Origin: Laspinema palackyanum D2a
Lineage (GTDB): Bacteria; Cyanobacteriota; Cyanobacteriia; Cyanobacteriales; Laspinemataceae
Reading direction: 5' to 3'
NCBI GenBank assembly: GCA_025370845.1
Contig: JAMXFF010000019.1
Coordinates: 1-64,000, forward strand
Length of the DNA: 64,000 bases
How positions within the stretch are numbered: the stretch's first letter is position 1; each line of letters opens with the position of its first letter. Shown here one piece after another: positions 35,737-45,243 of the stretch. The notes under the pieces are model-generated. The model did not search any database. It worked only from the letters and a program-made list of their open reading frames with translations, and was not told where the DNA came from. The position numbers and the translations under genes were made by a program.

Positions 35737-37164
35737 ATGTACGAGAAACTGACTCCCCCGACGACTGGCGATCGCGTGACGTTTAAAAATGGTGAACCCA
35801 TTGTTCCCGATAACCCCATCATCCCCTTTATTCGTGGTGACGGCACGGGAGTTGATATTTGGCCCGCTTCTCAAAAAACCATCGATGCTGCGGTAGAAGC
35901 GGCTTACGGGGGTAAACGTAAAATTAGCTGGTTCAAAATCTACGCGGGTGATGAAGCCTGTGAAGAGTACGGCACTTATCAATATTTGCCCGAGGATACC
36001 AACAAGGCGATCGCCGAATATGGCATCGCTATCAAAGGCCCCTTAACCACCCCGATCGGTGGCGGGATTCGGTCCCTGAATGTGGCCCTGCGCCAAATTC
36101 ACGACCTCTATGCCTGTGTCCGACCCTGCAAATATTATCCCGGAACTCCCTCCCCGCACAAACATCCCGAACAACTGGATGTGATTGTCTATCGGGAAAA
36201 TACCGAAGATATTTATCTGGGAATTGAGTGGCGTGCAGGGACGGAAATTTGCGAAAAATTAATTGATATTCTCAATACTCAATTAATTCCCCAAACCCCA
36301 GAACATGGGAAAAAACAAATTCGCATGGATTCCGGCATCGGCATCAAACCCATTAGCAAAACCAATTCCCAGCGTCTGGTTCGCCGTGCGATTAAACACG
36401 CCTTACGCTTGCCCAAAGCCAAGCAGATGGTGACTTTGGTCCATAAGGGCAATATTATGAAGTACACCGAAGGGGCCTTCCGGGACTGGGGTTATGAAGT
36501 GGCAACCACGGAGTTTCGCAATGAATGCGTCACGGAACGGGAATCCTGGATTTTGAGCAATAAGGAAAAAAATCCCGACCTGAGTATTGAAGATAATGCG
36601 CGTCAGATTGACCCGGGTTATGATTCCCTGACGGAGGAAAAACGGGCGGTGGTTTGCGAGGAAGTCAAGCAGGTGCTAGATAGCATCTGGGAAACCCACG
36701 GCGATCGCAAGTGGAAAGAGAAAATTATGGTCAATGACCGGATTGCTGATAGTATCTTCCAGCAAATCCAAACTCGGCCCGATGAGTATTCCATTCTGGC
36801 GACGATGAATTTAAACGGTGACTATCTCTCCGATGCAGCAGCGGCGATCGTTGGTGGATTAGGCATGGGACCCGGGGCCAATATTGGCGACCAATGTGCC
36901 ATTTTTGAAGCCACCCACGGCACCGCCCCCAAACACGCAGGTCTCGATCGCATCAATCCCGGTTCCGTTATCCTCTCTGGGGTGATGATGTTGGAATATA
37001 TGGGATGGCAAGAAGCCGCTGACTTGATTAAAAAAGGCATTGGTGGAGCTATTTCTAACCGTGAGGTGACTTACGATTTGGCTCGATTAATGGAACCCCC
37101 CGTGGAACAACCCCTCAAGTGTTCCGAGTTTGCCGACGCGATTATTAAACATTTCGACGATTAA
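35737..37164 (+). CDS. icd: NADP-dependent isocitrate dehydrogenase
   Basis: Converts isocitrate to 2-oxoglutarate, which in cyanobacteria is the main carbon skeleton for ammonium assimilation and the nitrogen-status signal. The 475-residue length fits the cyanobacterial enzyme, which is longer than E. coli Icd (416). Conserved segments include [56 protein letters not shown] and [20 protein letters not shown]. The latter two carry substrate arginines and the NADP loop. An extra segment near residues 280-310 ([20 protein letters not shown]) accounts for the longer form. Confidence 0.96.
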   Translation: MYEKLTPPTTGDRVTFKNGEPIVPDNPIIPFIRGDGTGVDIWPASQKTIDAAVEAAYGGKRKISWFKIYAGDEACEEYGTYQYLPEDTNKAIAEYGIAIKGPLTTPIGGGIRSLNVALRQIHDLYACVRPCKYYPGTPSPHKHPEQLDVIVYRENTEDIYLGIEWRAGTEICEKLIDILNTQLIPQTPEHGKKQIRMDSGIGIKPISKTNSQRLVRRAIKHALRLPKAKQMVTLVHKGNIMKYTEGAFRDWGYEVATTEFRNECVTERESWILSNKEKNPDLSIEDNARQIDPGYDSLTEEKRAVVCEEVKQVLDSIWETHGDRKWKEKIMVNDRIADSIFQQIQTRPDEYSILATMNLNGDYLSDAAAAIVGGLGMGPGANIGDQCAIFEATHGTAPKHAGLDRINPGSVILSGVMMLEYMGWQEAADLIKKGIGGAISNREVTYDLARLMEPPVEQPLKCSEFADAIIKHFDD

Positions 37165-37180
37165 ACCTCGGACCCCCGCT

Positions 37181-37207
37181 AAAAATCCCCCCTGATTTTC
37201 AGGGGGG
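37181..37207 (-). terminator. Bidirectional terminator between icd and tRNA-Thr
   Basis: CCCCCCTG (37187-37194) and CAGGGGGG (37200-37207) form an 8-bp GC stem. On the minus strand it is followed by a run of five T (37181-37185), suiting the end of the tRNA transcript; the plus side has a weaker tail after icd. Confidence 0.7.
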
Positions 37208-37245
37208 AATCTCTTCTGAACGAAGGCAGAAATTTTTCAGTTAAA

Positions 37246-37317
37246 GCTGGTGACAGGAGTCGAACCCGCGACCCACGCATTACAAGTGCGTTGCTCTACC
37301 AACTGAGCTACACCAGC
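37246..37317 (-). tRNA. trnT-UGU: tRNA-Thr(UGU)
   Basis: The minus strand folds into a cloverleaf of 72 nt: acceptor GCTGGTG/CACCAGC, D-arm GCTCAGTTGGTAGAGC, anticodon arm ACGCA-CTTGTAA-TGCGT and T-arm GCGGGTTCGACTCCTGT region. The anticodon is TGT, reading Thr ACA. CCA is not encoded. No partial copy of the gene's 3' end is seen nearby that would mark an integration site. Confidence 0.97.
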
Positions 37318-37560
37318 ATGAGTTTTAACTTTACCAAAGTGTGGGGCAGTTATGCAACCCCTCCACCGGACTTTTTTAGGGGAAGCATTGAGGGAAGTTG
37401 TCTGTGGGACTTATTGGAGTCGGGTAACAATCTCTGATGAAGGCGATCGCAACCACCTACCTGTTCCCCAGTCACAGTCCTTGCAACTAGGGAGATTTTC
37501 CCTCGGAACCCAGAGGGGGAGTTTCATCTGAGCCTGTGTTGGATGATTGCTGCCACCTGT

Positions 37561-38046
37561 TCACCTCATCTTAAAGTTAAAGATATCAAGGATTATTTCG
37601 ATACGATAATCCTTGTTGAAGATTCGTGGGTCGAGAGGTTGTCCCCCAGAATCTGTATTCACGCAAACAACAAGTGCTCCTCGAAGCGCTCCTTGTCCTT
37701 GGAGTAAGGCGCAGGCTAAGACTTGTTCGTAACTAGAGAAAAACATTTCTCTATTACGTGCAGGCCAAGTGGGGGTTACCATATTGTCTTGGTGATGTCT
37801 AGCCCCTAATACGGCAACATCCTCTTCTGTAAAAATTACAGCCTTACGCCTAGATAACGTCCAACCCAGCACATCACCCCAGTAACCCGCTACGACAACA
37901 TCATTGAAGGCGGAGGCCGCTTGACGCGCCCGTTCCTCGTAGATACCCCGCTCTCCTGGCAAGATTGTAGAGGCGTTTTCGGTGGTGGCGAGAAAATTTA
38001 CTTGCTGGACAATTGCAGGAGGTGGGGGAGGGGGAATAAAGTACAT
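37561..38046 (-). CDS. Hypothetical protein with polyproline N-terminus
   Basis: A 161-residue protein I cannot assign. It starts MYFIPPPPPPAIVQQVNFLA, so there is no signal peptide. The body is globular-looking, with DVVVAGYWGDVLGWTLSRRK, AVIFTEEDVAVLGARHHQ and ALRGALVVCVNTDSGGQPLD. There is one cysteine pair region, and no repeated or catalytic motif. The sequence has the composition of a folded soluble domain, and the start has GC-normal codon use. It lies upstream of tRNA-Thr and downstream of another orphan small gene, with 57 bp between them. Confidence 0.55.
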   Translation of the reverse strand: MYFIPPPPPPAIVQQVNFLATTENASTILPGERGIYEERARQAASAFNDVVVAGYWGDVLGWTLSRRKAVIFTEEDVAVLGARHHQDNMVTPTWPARNREMFFSSYEQVLACALLQGQGALRGALVVCVNTDSGGQPLDPRIFNKDYRIEIILDIFNFKMR

Positions 38047-38103
38047 AGTGTATTCGCTAGTTGGCGCTTCACTGCGGCGGGTGGAATAAGTTAATTGGAT
38101 ACC

Positions 38104-38499
38104 TTAGTAGTAACGAAATTCCAGAACTTCCTGATTGAGAATCATCGAATTGATGCCACCAGACGTAAGCTCTCTAATGTGCAATCTTGTTTCTCCGTTA
38201 GGTAGAAAAAGAACATAATAATTATAGTTTGCGTTATTAGCCGCGTAACCCGTCACTCCCTCATTTTGGATACGACTGGCATCCAGAACAGTGCGGAATT
38301 CTCTATCTTCCCGGGAGAACCCAACATAAAATAGTCCTTTATCATCTTTGCAGATATTGATAATAAAATCGCTAGTTTGATAGCTGGCTACTGGTTGAGA
38401 ATTATACTCAGATTGGCATAAATTTGGAACTTCTGCTTTAGCAATACCCGCTATTGGTAAGACAAAACTCGCTAAAGTAGTCATAAGTATTTTTTTCAT
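38104..38499 (-). CDS. Small exported hypothetical protein
   Basis: The 131-residue product begins with a clear signal peptide, MKKILMTTLASFVLPIAGIA, cleaved after AKA. The mature part has two cysteines (NLCQSEY and NICKDD), probably a disulfide, and a beta-rich composition (YYVLFLPNGETRLHIRELTS). I do not recognise the family. Codons are more AT-rich than in neighbouring genes, a mild sign of different origin. It could be cotranscribed with the 37561 gene on the same strand. Confidence 0.6.
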   Translation of the reverse strand: MKKILMTTLASFVLPIAGIAKAEVPNLCQSEYNSQPVASYQTSDFIINICKDDKGLFYVGFSREDREFRTVLDASRIQNEGVTGYAANNANYNYYVLFLPNGETRLHIRELTSGGINSMILNQEVLEFRYY

Positions 38500-38718
38500 G
38501 ACTATTTGCCCTATTTGGCTTATGAGTGCCAGTATCTTAGCTTACGACTTATTCAATGGCAATACTCATTGACAGTTATCTGCCGGTGAGTAACACGGTC
38601 ACTTGTAATCGAGATAAACCCGATCGCAGATTGAATCTCATTACAGAGAAAGAGGTCACAAGCCAATCGGACTGGATAGACTCAAAGAGTAGAGTCAGAA
38701 TCCGAGGAACCCCATCCC

Positions 38719-38904
38719 ATGAATCAGCCTATCATTACTCTCTTATTATTTGGCTTGTTACTCATTGCCGTCCTTTCTCCTTTTGGTGCATTATCGGCTT
38801 TGATGCTGTTTGTGTTAGGGACGGGCTTACTTTGGACCCTGTGGAGTCTGGTTCAGGCATTTTTGCGGGACCCCTCTGAGGATTCGGGTTCTTCGGGGAA
38901 TTAA
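38719..38904 (+). CDS. Small hydrophobic membrane protein
   Basis: A 61-residue frame with two membrane segments (PIITLLLFGLLLIAVLSPFG and ALMLFVLGTGLLWTLWSLV) and a short polar tail (RDPSEDSGSSGN). The ATG follows the purine-rich AGGAACC. The hydrophobic pattern over the whole length supports a real gene. It converges on cpcF with 7 bp between the stop codons. No assigned function. Confidence 0.5.
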   Translation: MNQPIITLLLFGLLLIAVLSPFGALSALMLFVLGTGLLWTLWSLVQAFLRDPSEDSGSSGN

Positions 38905-38911
38905 GCCGGTT

Positions 38912-39565
38912 TTAAGCGGCAGTGGTGATTTGTAATTGCTGATAAGCCAGTTGAGCACGAGCACGCACCACTAATTCTTCATCGGATTTGGCCCGATCGC
39001 CTAACTGGTTCAAAAGTGGCTCCAACCAACTTGGCGACTGGGACAATACAGCGGTGGCGAGTCCTTGCATTCCCACAACTCCGGCATAGCGCACCACCCA
39101 TTCTGGATCTTCCAGCACTTCCAACAGGGTTTGATACACTTTCTCTTGGGCCGTTGCTCGGTCCTCGGGTTCCATGTTTTCCCAGAGGATATTCCCTAAC
39201 CCACTTGCTGCGGCACGACGCACGCTCAGCGCAAAGTCATGGGCTGCTGTGTCTAACAGTAACTCTAATCCCCGTGGGTCACCAATTTTGGCTAAAGCGC
39301 GTAGGGCCCAGGCTCTCGCGCCATAATTGAACCCATCCAGTTGTTTCAAGAGGGGGACCACGGCAGGTTCCCCGAGGGCAATCAGTCCCTCGACTCCCGC
39401 AACGGCGGCACCGGGGTTATTGAAACCGAGGGCTTCGATTAAGGTGGGAATGGCTTCGGGCGATCGCGCTTGGGCTAATTTCCATAAGGCTATCGTTAAA
39501 CGTTCTGCGGAGTCTGCCTCTTCAACGGCTTTAATTAGTGGGGTGATTCCGGCTTGTTCAGTCAT
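38912..39565 (-). CDS. cpcF: Phycocyanobilin lyase subunit CpcF
   Basis: CpcF and CpcE form the heterodimeric lyase that attaches phycocyanobilin to Cys84 of CpcA. The 217-residue product is built of HEAT-like PBS-lyase repeats: IPTLIEALGFNNPGAAVAGV, ARAWALRALAKIGDPRGLEL and LSVRRAAASGLGNILWENME are characteristic of CpcF rather than CpcE. It is the last gene of the phycocyanin cluster and is separated from cpcE by a strong hairpin at 39662-39693, so it may depend on read-through or its own promoter. Confidence 0.92.
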   Translation of the reverse strand: MTEQAGITPLIKAVEEADSAERLTIALWKLAQARSPEAIPTLIEALGFNNPGAAVAGVEGLIALGEPAVVPLLKQLDGFNYGARAWALRALAKIGDPRGLELLLDTAAHDFALSVRRAAASGLGNILWENMEPEDRATAQEKVYQTLLEVLEDPEWVVRYAGVVGMQGLATAVLSQSPSWLEPLLNQLGDRAKSDEELVVRARAQLAYQQLQITTAA

Positions 39566-39661
39566 GAGAACGGCTTGAGCGCTGCTTTATAAATGGGTTT
39601 TAATGTTAATCGAGACCAAGGCATCCGGAGATTAGACGGAATTCGGTCGTGATAAATCTAC

Positions 39662-39693
39662 AAAAACCCGCACCCTTCAGGGTGTGGGTTTTT
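39662..39693 (-). terminator. Terminator-like hairpin between cpcE and cpcF
   Basis: AAAAACCCGCACCC (39662-39675) and GGGTGTGGGTTTTT (39680-39693) form a 14-bp stem (one G-T wobble) with a TTCA tetraloop, and the stem itself supplies a T run on either strand. It starts seven bases past the cpcE stop codon. It is a classical intrinsic terminator, bidirectional by symmetry. Confidence 0.85.
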
Positions 39694-39699
39694 ACAGAC

Positions 39700-40542
39700 C
39701 TACAACAGACTATCCATCAGATTCATCACTTCAATTAAATCTGGGGATAAATCCGGGGCGGCATCAGGATGGGTTAGGGTCAGATGATGCTCAATGAGTC
39801 CTTTGAGGGCAATCAATTTGATGCTATTTTCGGCCAAGGTTTGAGAAATGGCTTTCGCTGCGGGTAAATAGCCGATCGCCCCCAAATCCAACAGGGCCGA
39901 TCGCCGCAGTTGCAAATCTTTTCCCTGCAAAGCTTGGATTAAGCGTTCTGCATACCCCCCTTCCCCAGTCAGTTGATACATCGCCCGGGCGGCAGAATAT
40001 TGGACCCGAGGAAAAGAATGATCCAGAAAGGGTTGAATCAGGGGAAGCGCTTCTGTGGCTTGCAGAGTTCCCAAGGCTTCTAAAATCGTATCGTAGGGTT
40101 GAGTGAGGTGGGGTTTTCCCGGCACCTGGACCGCTGCGGTGAGGCCCCCGGCGAGTAATTCCATCAGGGCCGGAATGGCGGTGCGATCGCCCAGTCGTTC
40201 CAAACTCTCTGCTGCTGCTTCCCGGACATAATAATCAGAGCAGTCTAAGCAGTCAATCAGGGCAGGAACCGCGCGATCGTCTCCGACTTTGCCCAAAGCG
40301 CGGGCCGCATTGCGGCGCAGGGGATATCCGCCCGCTTCGGTTTTATCGCCCTCTTCAGATAACAAATCCAGCAAGGCATCGATCGCCTCGGGTTCGCGTA
40401 CTCCAAATCGGCCAATCCACCAAGCGGCGTAGTAACGCAAGCTCAAGTCTTCGTGGCGCAAATTGGCGATCGCCACTTCTACAGTTAAAGTCTCACCGTC
40501 CCCTGCTGGAGGGGCCGGTGAGCCTGACAAGTTGTCCCACAT
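39700..40542 (-). CDS. cpcE: Phycocyanobilin lyase subunit CpcE
   Basis: Partner of CpcF in attaching phycocyanobilin to the phycocyanin alpha subunit. The 280-residue product has the family length and HEAT-like repeats: LSLRYYAAWWIGRFGVREPE, PLRRNAARALGKVGDDRAVP, DCSDYYVREAAAESLERLGD and SFPRVQYSAARAMYQLTGE, all typical of CpcE. It follows cpcD by 42 bp on the minus strand and ends seven bases before a strong terminator, so the main cpc transcript most likely stops here. Confidence 0.94.
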   Translation of the reverse strand: MWDNLSGSPAPPAGDGETLTVEVAIANLRHEDLSLRYYAAWWIGRFGVREPEAIDALLDLLSEEGDKTEAGGYPLRRNAARALGKVGDDRAVPALIDCLDCSDYYVREAAAESLERLGDRTAIPALMELLAGGLTAAVQVPGKPHLTQPYDTILEALGTLQATEALPLIQPFLDHSFPRVQYSAARAMYQLTGEGGYAERLIQALQGKDLQLRRSALLDLGAIGYLPAAKAISQTLAENSIKLIALKGLIEHHLTLTHPDAAPDLSPDLIEVMNLMDSLL

Positions 40543-40584
40543 GAGTTAAAAACTGGATTGGGCTAACAGGTTAGAGATTCTAAC

Positions 40585-40854
40585 CTATTCTCCTTCTCCT
40601 TCATGAGTCTCTTGCTCACCGTGAACGTTCAGGGGGTGAATGCTGACAATTTTTCCACCCAGACGGGTAATCCGCTGCATTTCTTCGTTCATGCGGTTGT
40701 AGGGAACAGTCATAAACACACTGCCACTCTTGCGGATCGAGTAGTTGCTCTGATCGCTTTCTTCGTTTTGACGCAATCCGGTCACTTCATAGCGAAAGAA
40801 ACGATTGCCTGCGCTGGTATTGGATTGATTGAAGCCTGCAACTTGACCTAACAT
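40585..40854 (-). CDS. cpcD: Phycobilisome rod-capping linker CpcD
   Basis: The small linker that caps the distal end of phycocyanin rods. The 89-residue product carries the CpcD domain: NRFFRYEVTGLRQNEESDQS, IRKSGSVFMTVPYNRMNEEM and RLGGKIVSIHPLN. It lies 183 bp after cpcC. The acidic C-terminal tail (HGEQETHEGEGE) is longer than the minimal domain. Confidence 0.95.
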   Translation of the reverse strand: MLGQVAGFNQSNTSAGNRFFRYEVTGLRQNEESDQSNYSIRKSGSVFMTVPYNRMNEEMQRITRLGGKIVSIHPLNVHGEQETHEGEGE

Positions 40855-41037
40855 TTGATTTTACTAGCTCCTTTGGTGTAGATTAACTGGGTTAACCCAC
40901 AGGCGATCGCCTTGAAGCTGATGCCAGATTTAATCTGGAATATTTTACCCGTGCCCTGGGAAATATTGTTCAGGTATTAATCCGGTAGCGCTCATGGCAG
41001 GTGGCGTCCTGTGGGCTGGCTGAGACGTTATCCTAAA

Positions 41038-41898
41038 TTAGGCAGTCGTGATGCTGGCGATTTTTCCGCCTTGCTTCACGATTTGCTGAATTTTCGTAGA
41101 TAAGCTCTCGAAAGGAACGATGTAGGTTTGGCAACTGCGACGGACGCCGGTTTGCCGGAGCCCGGTGACTTCGATGCGAAACACTTCGCCATCTTTTCCG
41201 AACCCAACAAACGCGCCACCGAGGCAGGTTGCGGGAGAGGAATCGACCGAAGAACGGTAGGACCAGCCATCAGAACCGCCAGAGGGAGCAACAATCGTAT
41301 TGGTTTGATTTTTGCCCAATTCGCGGATTAACCGAGATTTGCTGCCTTCGAGTTGCGCGCGATCGCTGTTGGCGTAACCGCGATAGAGGCGGAACATCCG
41401 GTTAAACCCAACGGTTTTTTGACCATTTTGGGTTGCAAAGCCACGATAGTAGGGTACGATATTGTCCCCAAAGTTGCTTTCATATTCCGGAGAATCGATG
41501 TAAGAATCGATTTCTGCATCAAACCCGTGGGTTTCATACAGATCCAGGTGATAAATCACCTCGGTTTCATCATAAGGAGCGCGTCCCAACAGATGTTTAT
41601 AATTGAGTTCGATGACGCGGGTTTGGAAATTGGGGTAAAGAAACTTTTCTTTGTACAGTTCCGATTTAGCAACAGCGCGGACGAAATCCCGCACGGTCAT
41701 TTTGCCATTTTTCAGCAGCGATTCGGCACTGTTCAGGCGCTGGGATTTCATCACATAATCGTTACCGAGGACCTGGCGGTAAACGCTGCGAATCACGGCT
41801 TCAATATCTTGTTCACTGCTATTTTGACGCAGTTCTACCCGGCCTGTATCTTCATAAGGTGTCGTTCCCAAACGGGATGCTGCTGTTGTAATTGCCAT
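41038..41898 (-). CDS. cpcC: Phycocyanin-associated rod linker CpcC
   Basis: Joins phycocyanin hexamers within the phycobilisome rod. The 286-residue product has the PBS linker domain at about residues 20-150 ([40 protein letters not shown]) and a C-terminal CpcD-like domain at about 230-285 ([34 protein letters not shown]). Only one cpcC copy is present, whereas many cyanobacteria have two. The gene follows cpcA after 239 bp containing a long hairpin. Confidence 0.95.
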   Translation of the reverse strand: MAITTAASRLGTTPYEDTGRVELRQNSSEQDIEAVIRSVYRQVLGNDYVMKSQRLNSAESLLKNGKMTVRDFVRAVAKSELYKEKFLYPNFQTRVIELNYKHLLGRAPYDETEVIYHLDLYETHGFDAEIDSYIDSPEYESNFGDNIVPYYRGFATQNGQKTVGFNRMFRLYRGYANSDRAQLEGSKSRLIRELGKNQTNTIVAPSGGSDGWSYRSSVDSSPATCLGGAFVGFGKDGEVFRIEVTGLRQTGVRRSCQTYIVPFESLSTKIQQIVKQGGKIASITTA

Positions 41899-42023
41899 CT
41901 AAACTATCTCCCAAAAAAAAGTTTTTACTGTTGTGATTTTAGAGGTGCTTTATCTTTAGACCATCCAAAATCTTGGTGCTGCGATCGGTAATTAAGGGGT
42001 TTTTCACCTTCAACAAATACAAA

Positions 42024-42086
42024 GATGCCCGGAAAGGTAAACAGAGACGACACTGCTGCCAGCACCCGCCTACCTCCCCGGACATC
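42024..42086 (-). promoter_or_regulatory. Hairpin in the cpcA-cpcC spacer
   Basis: On the minus-strand RNA, GATGTCCGG (42078-42086) pairs with CCGGGCATC (42024-42032) over nine positions, one a U-G wobble that exists only on this strand. The intervening 45 bases can fold further. Its place between the abundant cpcBA portion and the linker genes fits an RNA-processing or partial-termination element as seen in other cpc operons; the function here is inferred. Confidence 0.55.
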
Positions 42087-42137
42087 TCACCTTTTACCGT
42101 TCTAAGCAATCAGACTGATGCGAGAAAAATGCATCAA

Positions 42138-42626
42138 TTAGCTCAGAGCATTGATTGCGTAGTCGATGTAGGTGTTAGCTTCAACAGCAGCTTGTCCGCT
42201 GAGGCCATGATTGCTCTTGATGTACTTGAGGGCTTCAACGTACCAGCTGGGAGACAAATCAAAGGTGCTGTTGATTTCATCCAAACCAGCAATCAGGTAC
42301 TCATCCATCGGGCCGGTGCCACCTGCAACTAAGCAGTAGGTGACCATGCGGAGGTAGTAGCTGATATCACGAGAGCACTTTTGCTTACCAGTTTCGGTGG
42401 AAGCATAGTTCGGGCCCTGCATGGTTTGGGTGTAGGGGAACTTGTTGTAGACGGCTTGTGCTGCGCCATCGGTCAAGCGTTGGGCGTTGCTGGTTAAAGC
42501 ACGAGCTGCTTCCATGCTGGCTTGAGCGCGTTTGAAGCGACCATCAACAGCTTGCAGTTCGGAGTTGCCCAGGAAACGGCCTTGAGCGTCAGCAGAAGAA
42601 ATTGCTTCAGTAATTGGGGTTTTCAT
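42138..42626 (-). CDS. cpcA: Phycocyanin alpha subunit
   Basis: Light-harvesting globin-like protein of the phycobilisome rod, 162 residues as in all CpcA. The chromophore cysteine (Cys84) is in [17 protein letters not shown]. The start [20 protein letters not shown] and the end [10 protein letters not shown] are almost invariant in the family. It is 130 bp downstream of cpcB, and the two make the core of the operon. Confidence 0.98.
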   Translation of the reverse strand: MKTPITEAISSADAQGRFLGNSELQAVDGRFKRAQASMEAARALTSNAQRLTDGAAQAVYNKFPYTQTMQGPNYASTETGKQKCSRDISYYLRMVTYCLVAGGTGPMDEYLIAGLDEINSTFDLSPSWYVEALKYIKSNHGLSGQAAVEANTYIDYAINALS

Positions 42627-42756
42627 CGTTGCAGTATCTCCCTAGGGTTGTACTAATTTTTCGTTCTTTGGTTTTGGTTTTTTTTAAGGACTCGGCGCAA
42701 TGGCTAGATCCTTAAAAGATAAAGATAGTTTCGGTTTTTAGTCGGAATATATCAGA

Positions 42757-43275
42757 CTAGGAAACCGCAGAAGCTGCGCGATCGAAGTAGCCAGCGATTT
42801 CAGACATCAAAGCGCTGCAATCACCAGGAGTGATACCTGCGGGATCGTTGGCAATGCGGACAGCGGCATCTTTCATTTTTTGAACGCCAGTGGCAACGGA
42901 ACCACCGGGAACACCCAGGGCTTGGTAGGTTTCACGAAGACCATTCAAGCAGCGATCGTCTAACACGCTGGCATCACCGGCGATGACTGCATAGGTGACG
43001 TAGCGCAGGATGATTTCCATGTCGCGTAAGCAAGCTGCCATACGACGGTTGGTGTAAGCATTTCCACCGGGTTGGATCAGCTGGGGTTGCTCAGAAAACA
43101 GAGAACGAGCGGCTTCAGAAACGATTTGAGAAGCGTTGCTGGTGATCCGGTTAACGGTATCCAAGCGTTTGTTACCTTCTTTGACCATGTTGGTCAGAGC
43201 ATCTAATTGGGCGGTGCTCAGGAATTCGCCACGTGCGTCTGCTTGCGAAACAACTTTTGCAAATGCGTCTAGCAT
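42757..43275 (-). CDS. cpcB: Phycocyanin beta subunit
   Basis: 172 residues, family length. Both chromophore cysteines are present: Cys82 in [18 protein letters not shown] and Cys153 in [17 protein letters not shown]. The methylated asparagine of the GGNAYTNRR segment is conserved, so CpcM modification can be expected. An AAGGAG ribosome site precedes the ATG. This is the first gene of the operon and has a 1.5-kb non-coding region upstream. Confidence 0.98.
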   Translation of the reverse strand: MLDAFAKVVSQADARGEFLSTAQLDALTNMVKEGNKRLDTVNRITSNASQIVSEAARSLFSEQPQLIQPGGNAYTNRRMAACLRDMEIILRYVTYAVIAGDASVLDDRCLNGLRETYQALGVPGGSVATGVQKMKDAAVRIANDPAGITPGDCSALMSEIAGYFDRAASAVS

Positions 43276-44756
43276 GTACTCAATCTCCTTTATTTATTGG
43301 CTTGCTTTGGGCTTCAATCAAGTTTAGTTGACCCCGCTCAAGCTAAACAGCTTGTTAGGTTACGACTAACCCCAGCTACAACACTACAACAATTTCGTTT
43401 GTTTCTGTTAAAGCTGGACTCGAAGTTTGTGGCTGGCCCCTGCTGGGGCTTCGTCACCCGCTTTCGAGAAATCTTAGAAAATATTAGCAGAAGTATGAGA
43501 AACTTGAAAACCTTTTTTAATCAATACTCAGGTTAACTTTTTTCGTTTCCCAACCCCTTCAGGTTACCTTTATACACTGCCTTTGTCCCCAAAATCATTA
43601 CGAAATGTTAAGTTTTTTTATTTTGGTCCAAATTGAGCAAATATACTCAACCATTTAAGCAGTCTCAGGCTCTCAAATTCTGGGAAATTCCGGGGCTATC
43701 CGAAGTTAGCATAACTTTTAAAACCTTTGCCAGCAGGGGTTTATGGCATAGAAAGCAGCAGTTGCCCCCGGGTGGAAAAAAGCACCCCCTTCAGATTCTA
43801 AGGAACATCTATACCAATTGATAGATGCGCGAAATCAAACTTTACCATTCCCAAGGGGCATGGGATATTTGTGCCTTTCTTTAGGTAGAGGGGTGACCCC
43901 AGATGTGGGGCCTAGAGCGATCGCCTTTCTCAAGCATTAAAGGTTAAGGGCCATAAGTTAGGCTGAGGGGTCATCATTGATGGATGTATGGGTTTAGGGT
44001 GAACCGAGAACAAATCCGGTTCAAGAAAAGTCATGAATTGAAACCCGATAATCGGTCTTAATCTCGGTTAACAAGGTTTTGCAAGTCACCCGTTACCCCT
44101 AGGCGATCGCCGGTTAAAATTCCGTCTTTCTTATAGAAACTTTTAAGTTTAAAAAAGTAAGCCGGGATTAACTACCCTTGAGCATTTTTCTCCGTTTTAC
44201 AGGTTAAAAAACACTAAATTTTTAAGTCCAAATTTAATCATATATTCTTTTAAAGAAATAAAAATAGTTTTAATAAAAGCCAAAAGTTTTTCCCGACAAA
44301 ACAAATTTATCGGGAATAGATTAAAGAGTTGTCTATCTTGTATTAACTCGACTCTAAGTTATACCTGTTCATAAACTGATTGAGAGTGATTTGTTTCACC
44401 CTAAACGTTTGAGAATTGATGGAAAAAAATTGACCCTGCCGATGAATTTAACGACTTAATCCCCGGTCTAATTCAAAAAGTCTCTCCCAATCAGATTTGA
44501 GCAAATTTTGATTTTTCCTCAATTTTTGATTCAATTTTCTTGGGATTTACAATTGATGAGAAATAGCTTCTCAAGGGTTCGGGGAGATTTTTCAAAGTTA
44601 GCAATGGGCATTGGCAGATTCCAAATCATTAATTTTTTCACGGATTTTTTGCCAGGTAATTAAAGGGGTTTATATAAATGGACAACCCCCTAGCTGAAAT
44701 TAAAAACATAGCAAGAATTTATTTGGAATAAAACCACATAAGAAGGTGATCAAATA
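43276..44756. other. Long non-coding region upstream of the phycocyanin operon
   Basis: About 1.48 kb with no credible gene on either strand; short frames lack ribosome sites and recognisable content. It must contain the cpc promoter and leader, probably in the AT-rich part next to cpcB (43480-43620). The middle (43850-44120) is less AT-rich and includes HIP1 sites, and the rest (44150-44740) is very AT-rich. Either an untranslated small RNA or a decayed gene is possible. Confidence 0.55.
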
Positions 44757-44948
44757 ATGAAGCGAGAAAAAGAGCTGGCCAAATTACGGGAAATTACGGA
44801 GAATACGATAGAAGAGGTAGTGGGAAAAATGTGGAAAGTGGGGAAAAGCTTTCCAGATATTGCCCAGTCTTTAATTCTGAGCGAAGCGGAAGTGAAAGAT
44901 GCTTTGCTGCGATATCAGCATCGATTTGAAAGGGGCGATCGCACTTGA
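44757..44948 (+). CDS. Small hypothetical protein with helix-turn-helix-like pattern
   Basis: A 63-residue frame preceded by a good ribosome site (AGAAGGTG, about 9 bases upstream). The sequence is charged and helical, with GKSFPDIAQSLILSEAEVKD reading like a helix-turn-helix or helical-repeat element. I do not recognise a family. It lies in AT-rich DNA just before the IS607-type element, so it may be a remnant or belong to the non-core DNA there. Confidence 0.45.
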   Translation: MKREKELAKLREITENTIEEVVGKMWKVGKSFPDIAQSLILSEAEVKDALLRYQHRFERGDRT

Positions 44949-45231
44949 AGACGACTCGACCTAGATCTGAAGAAGCGCCGAGGAAATATTGAACCGGGAA
45001 CCGCTAATCCGGATGAGTCTGTGTTGACGGAACATCAGGGGCGAATTTAGCTAGAATTTAGCGCGGAGGGAATGCGATCGCCACCGGGGTTTTATCCTGG
45101 GGGAGAACCCAAGGGAATTTGGGGCCAGATCCAGGCAGTCGCCACCCTCAAGGCCAGGAATCGGATCCAAAGCACAGAGCTTAATTTAATCGCAAATTAG
45201 TGGAACATCTTAGGGCGATGCGGTACAATAG
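44949..45231. other. Spacer before the IS607-type element
   Basis: About 280 bp with no gene. The element's left end should lie toward its right side, close to the first tnpA codons, but I cannot define the boundary. Only an imperfect ATAGG/CCTAT pair is visible around 45228-45258. Confidence 0.4.
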
Positions 45232-45243
45232 GCTATAAGAGTT

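Noticed and set aside
37246-37317. tRNA-Thr as an integration site for a genomic island
   Set aside because: No integrase, no duplicated tRNA end, and the adjacent orphan genes lie on the 5' side of the tRNA.
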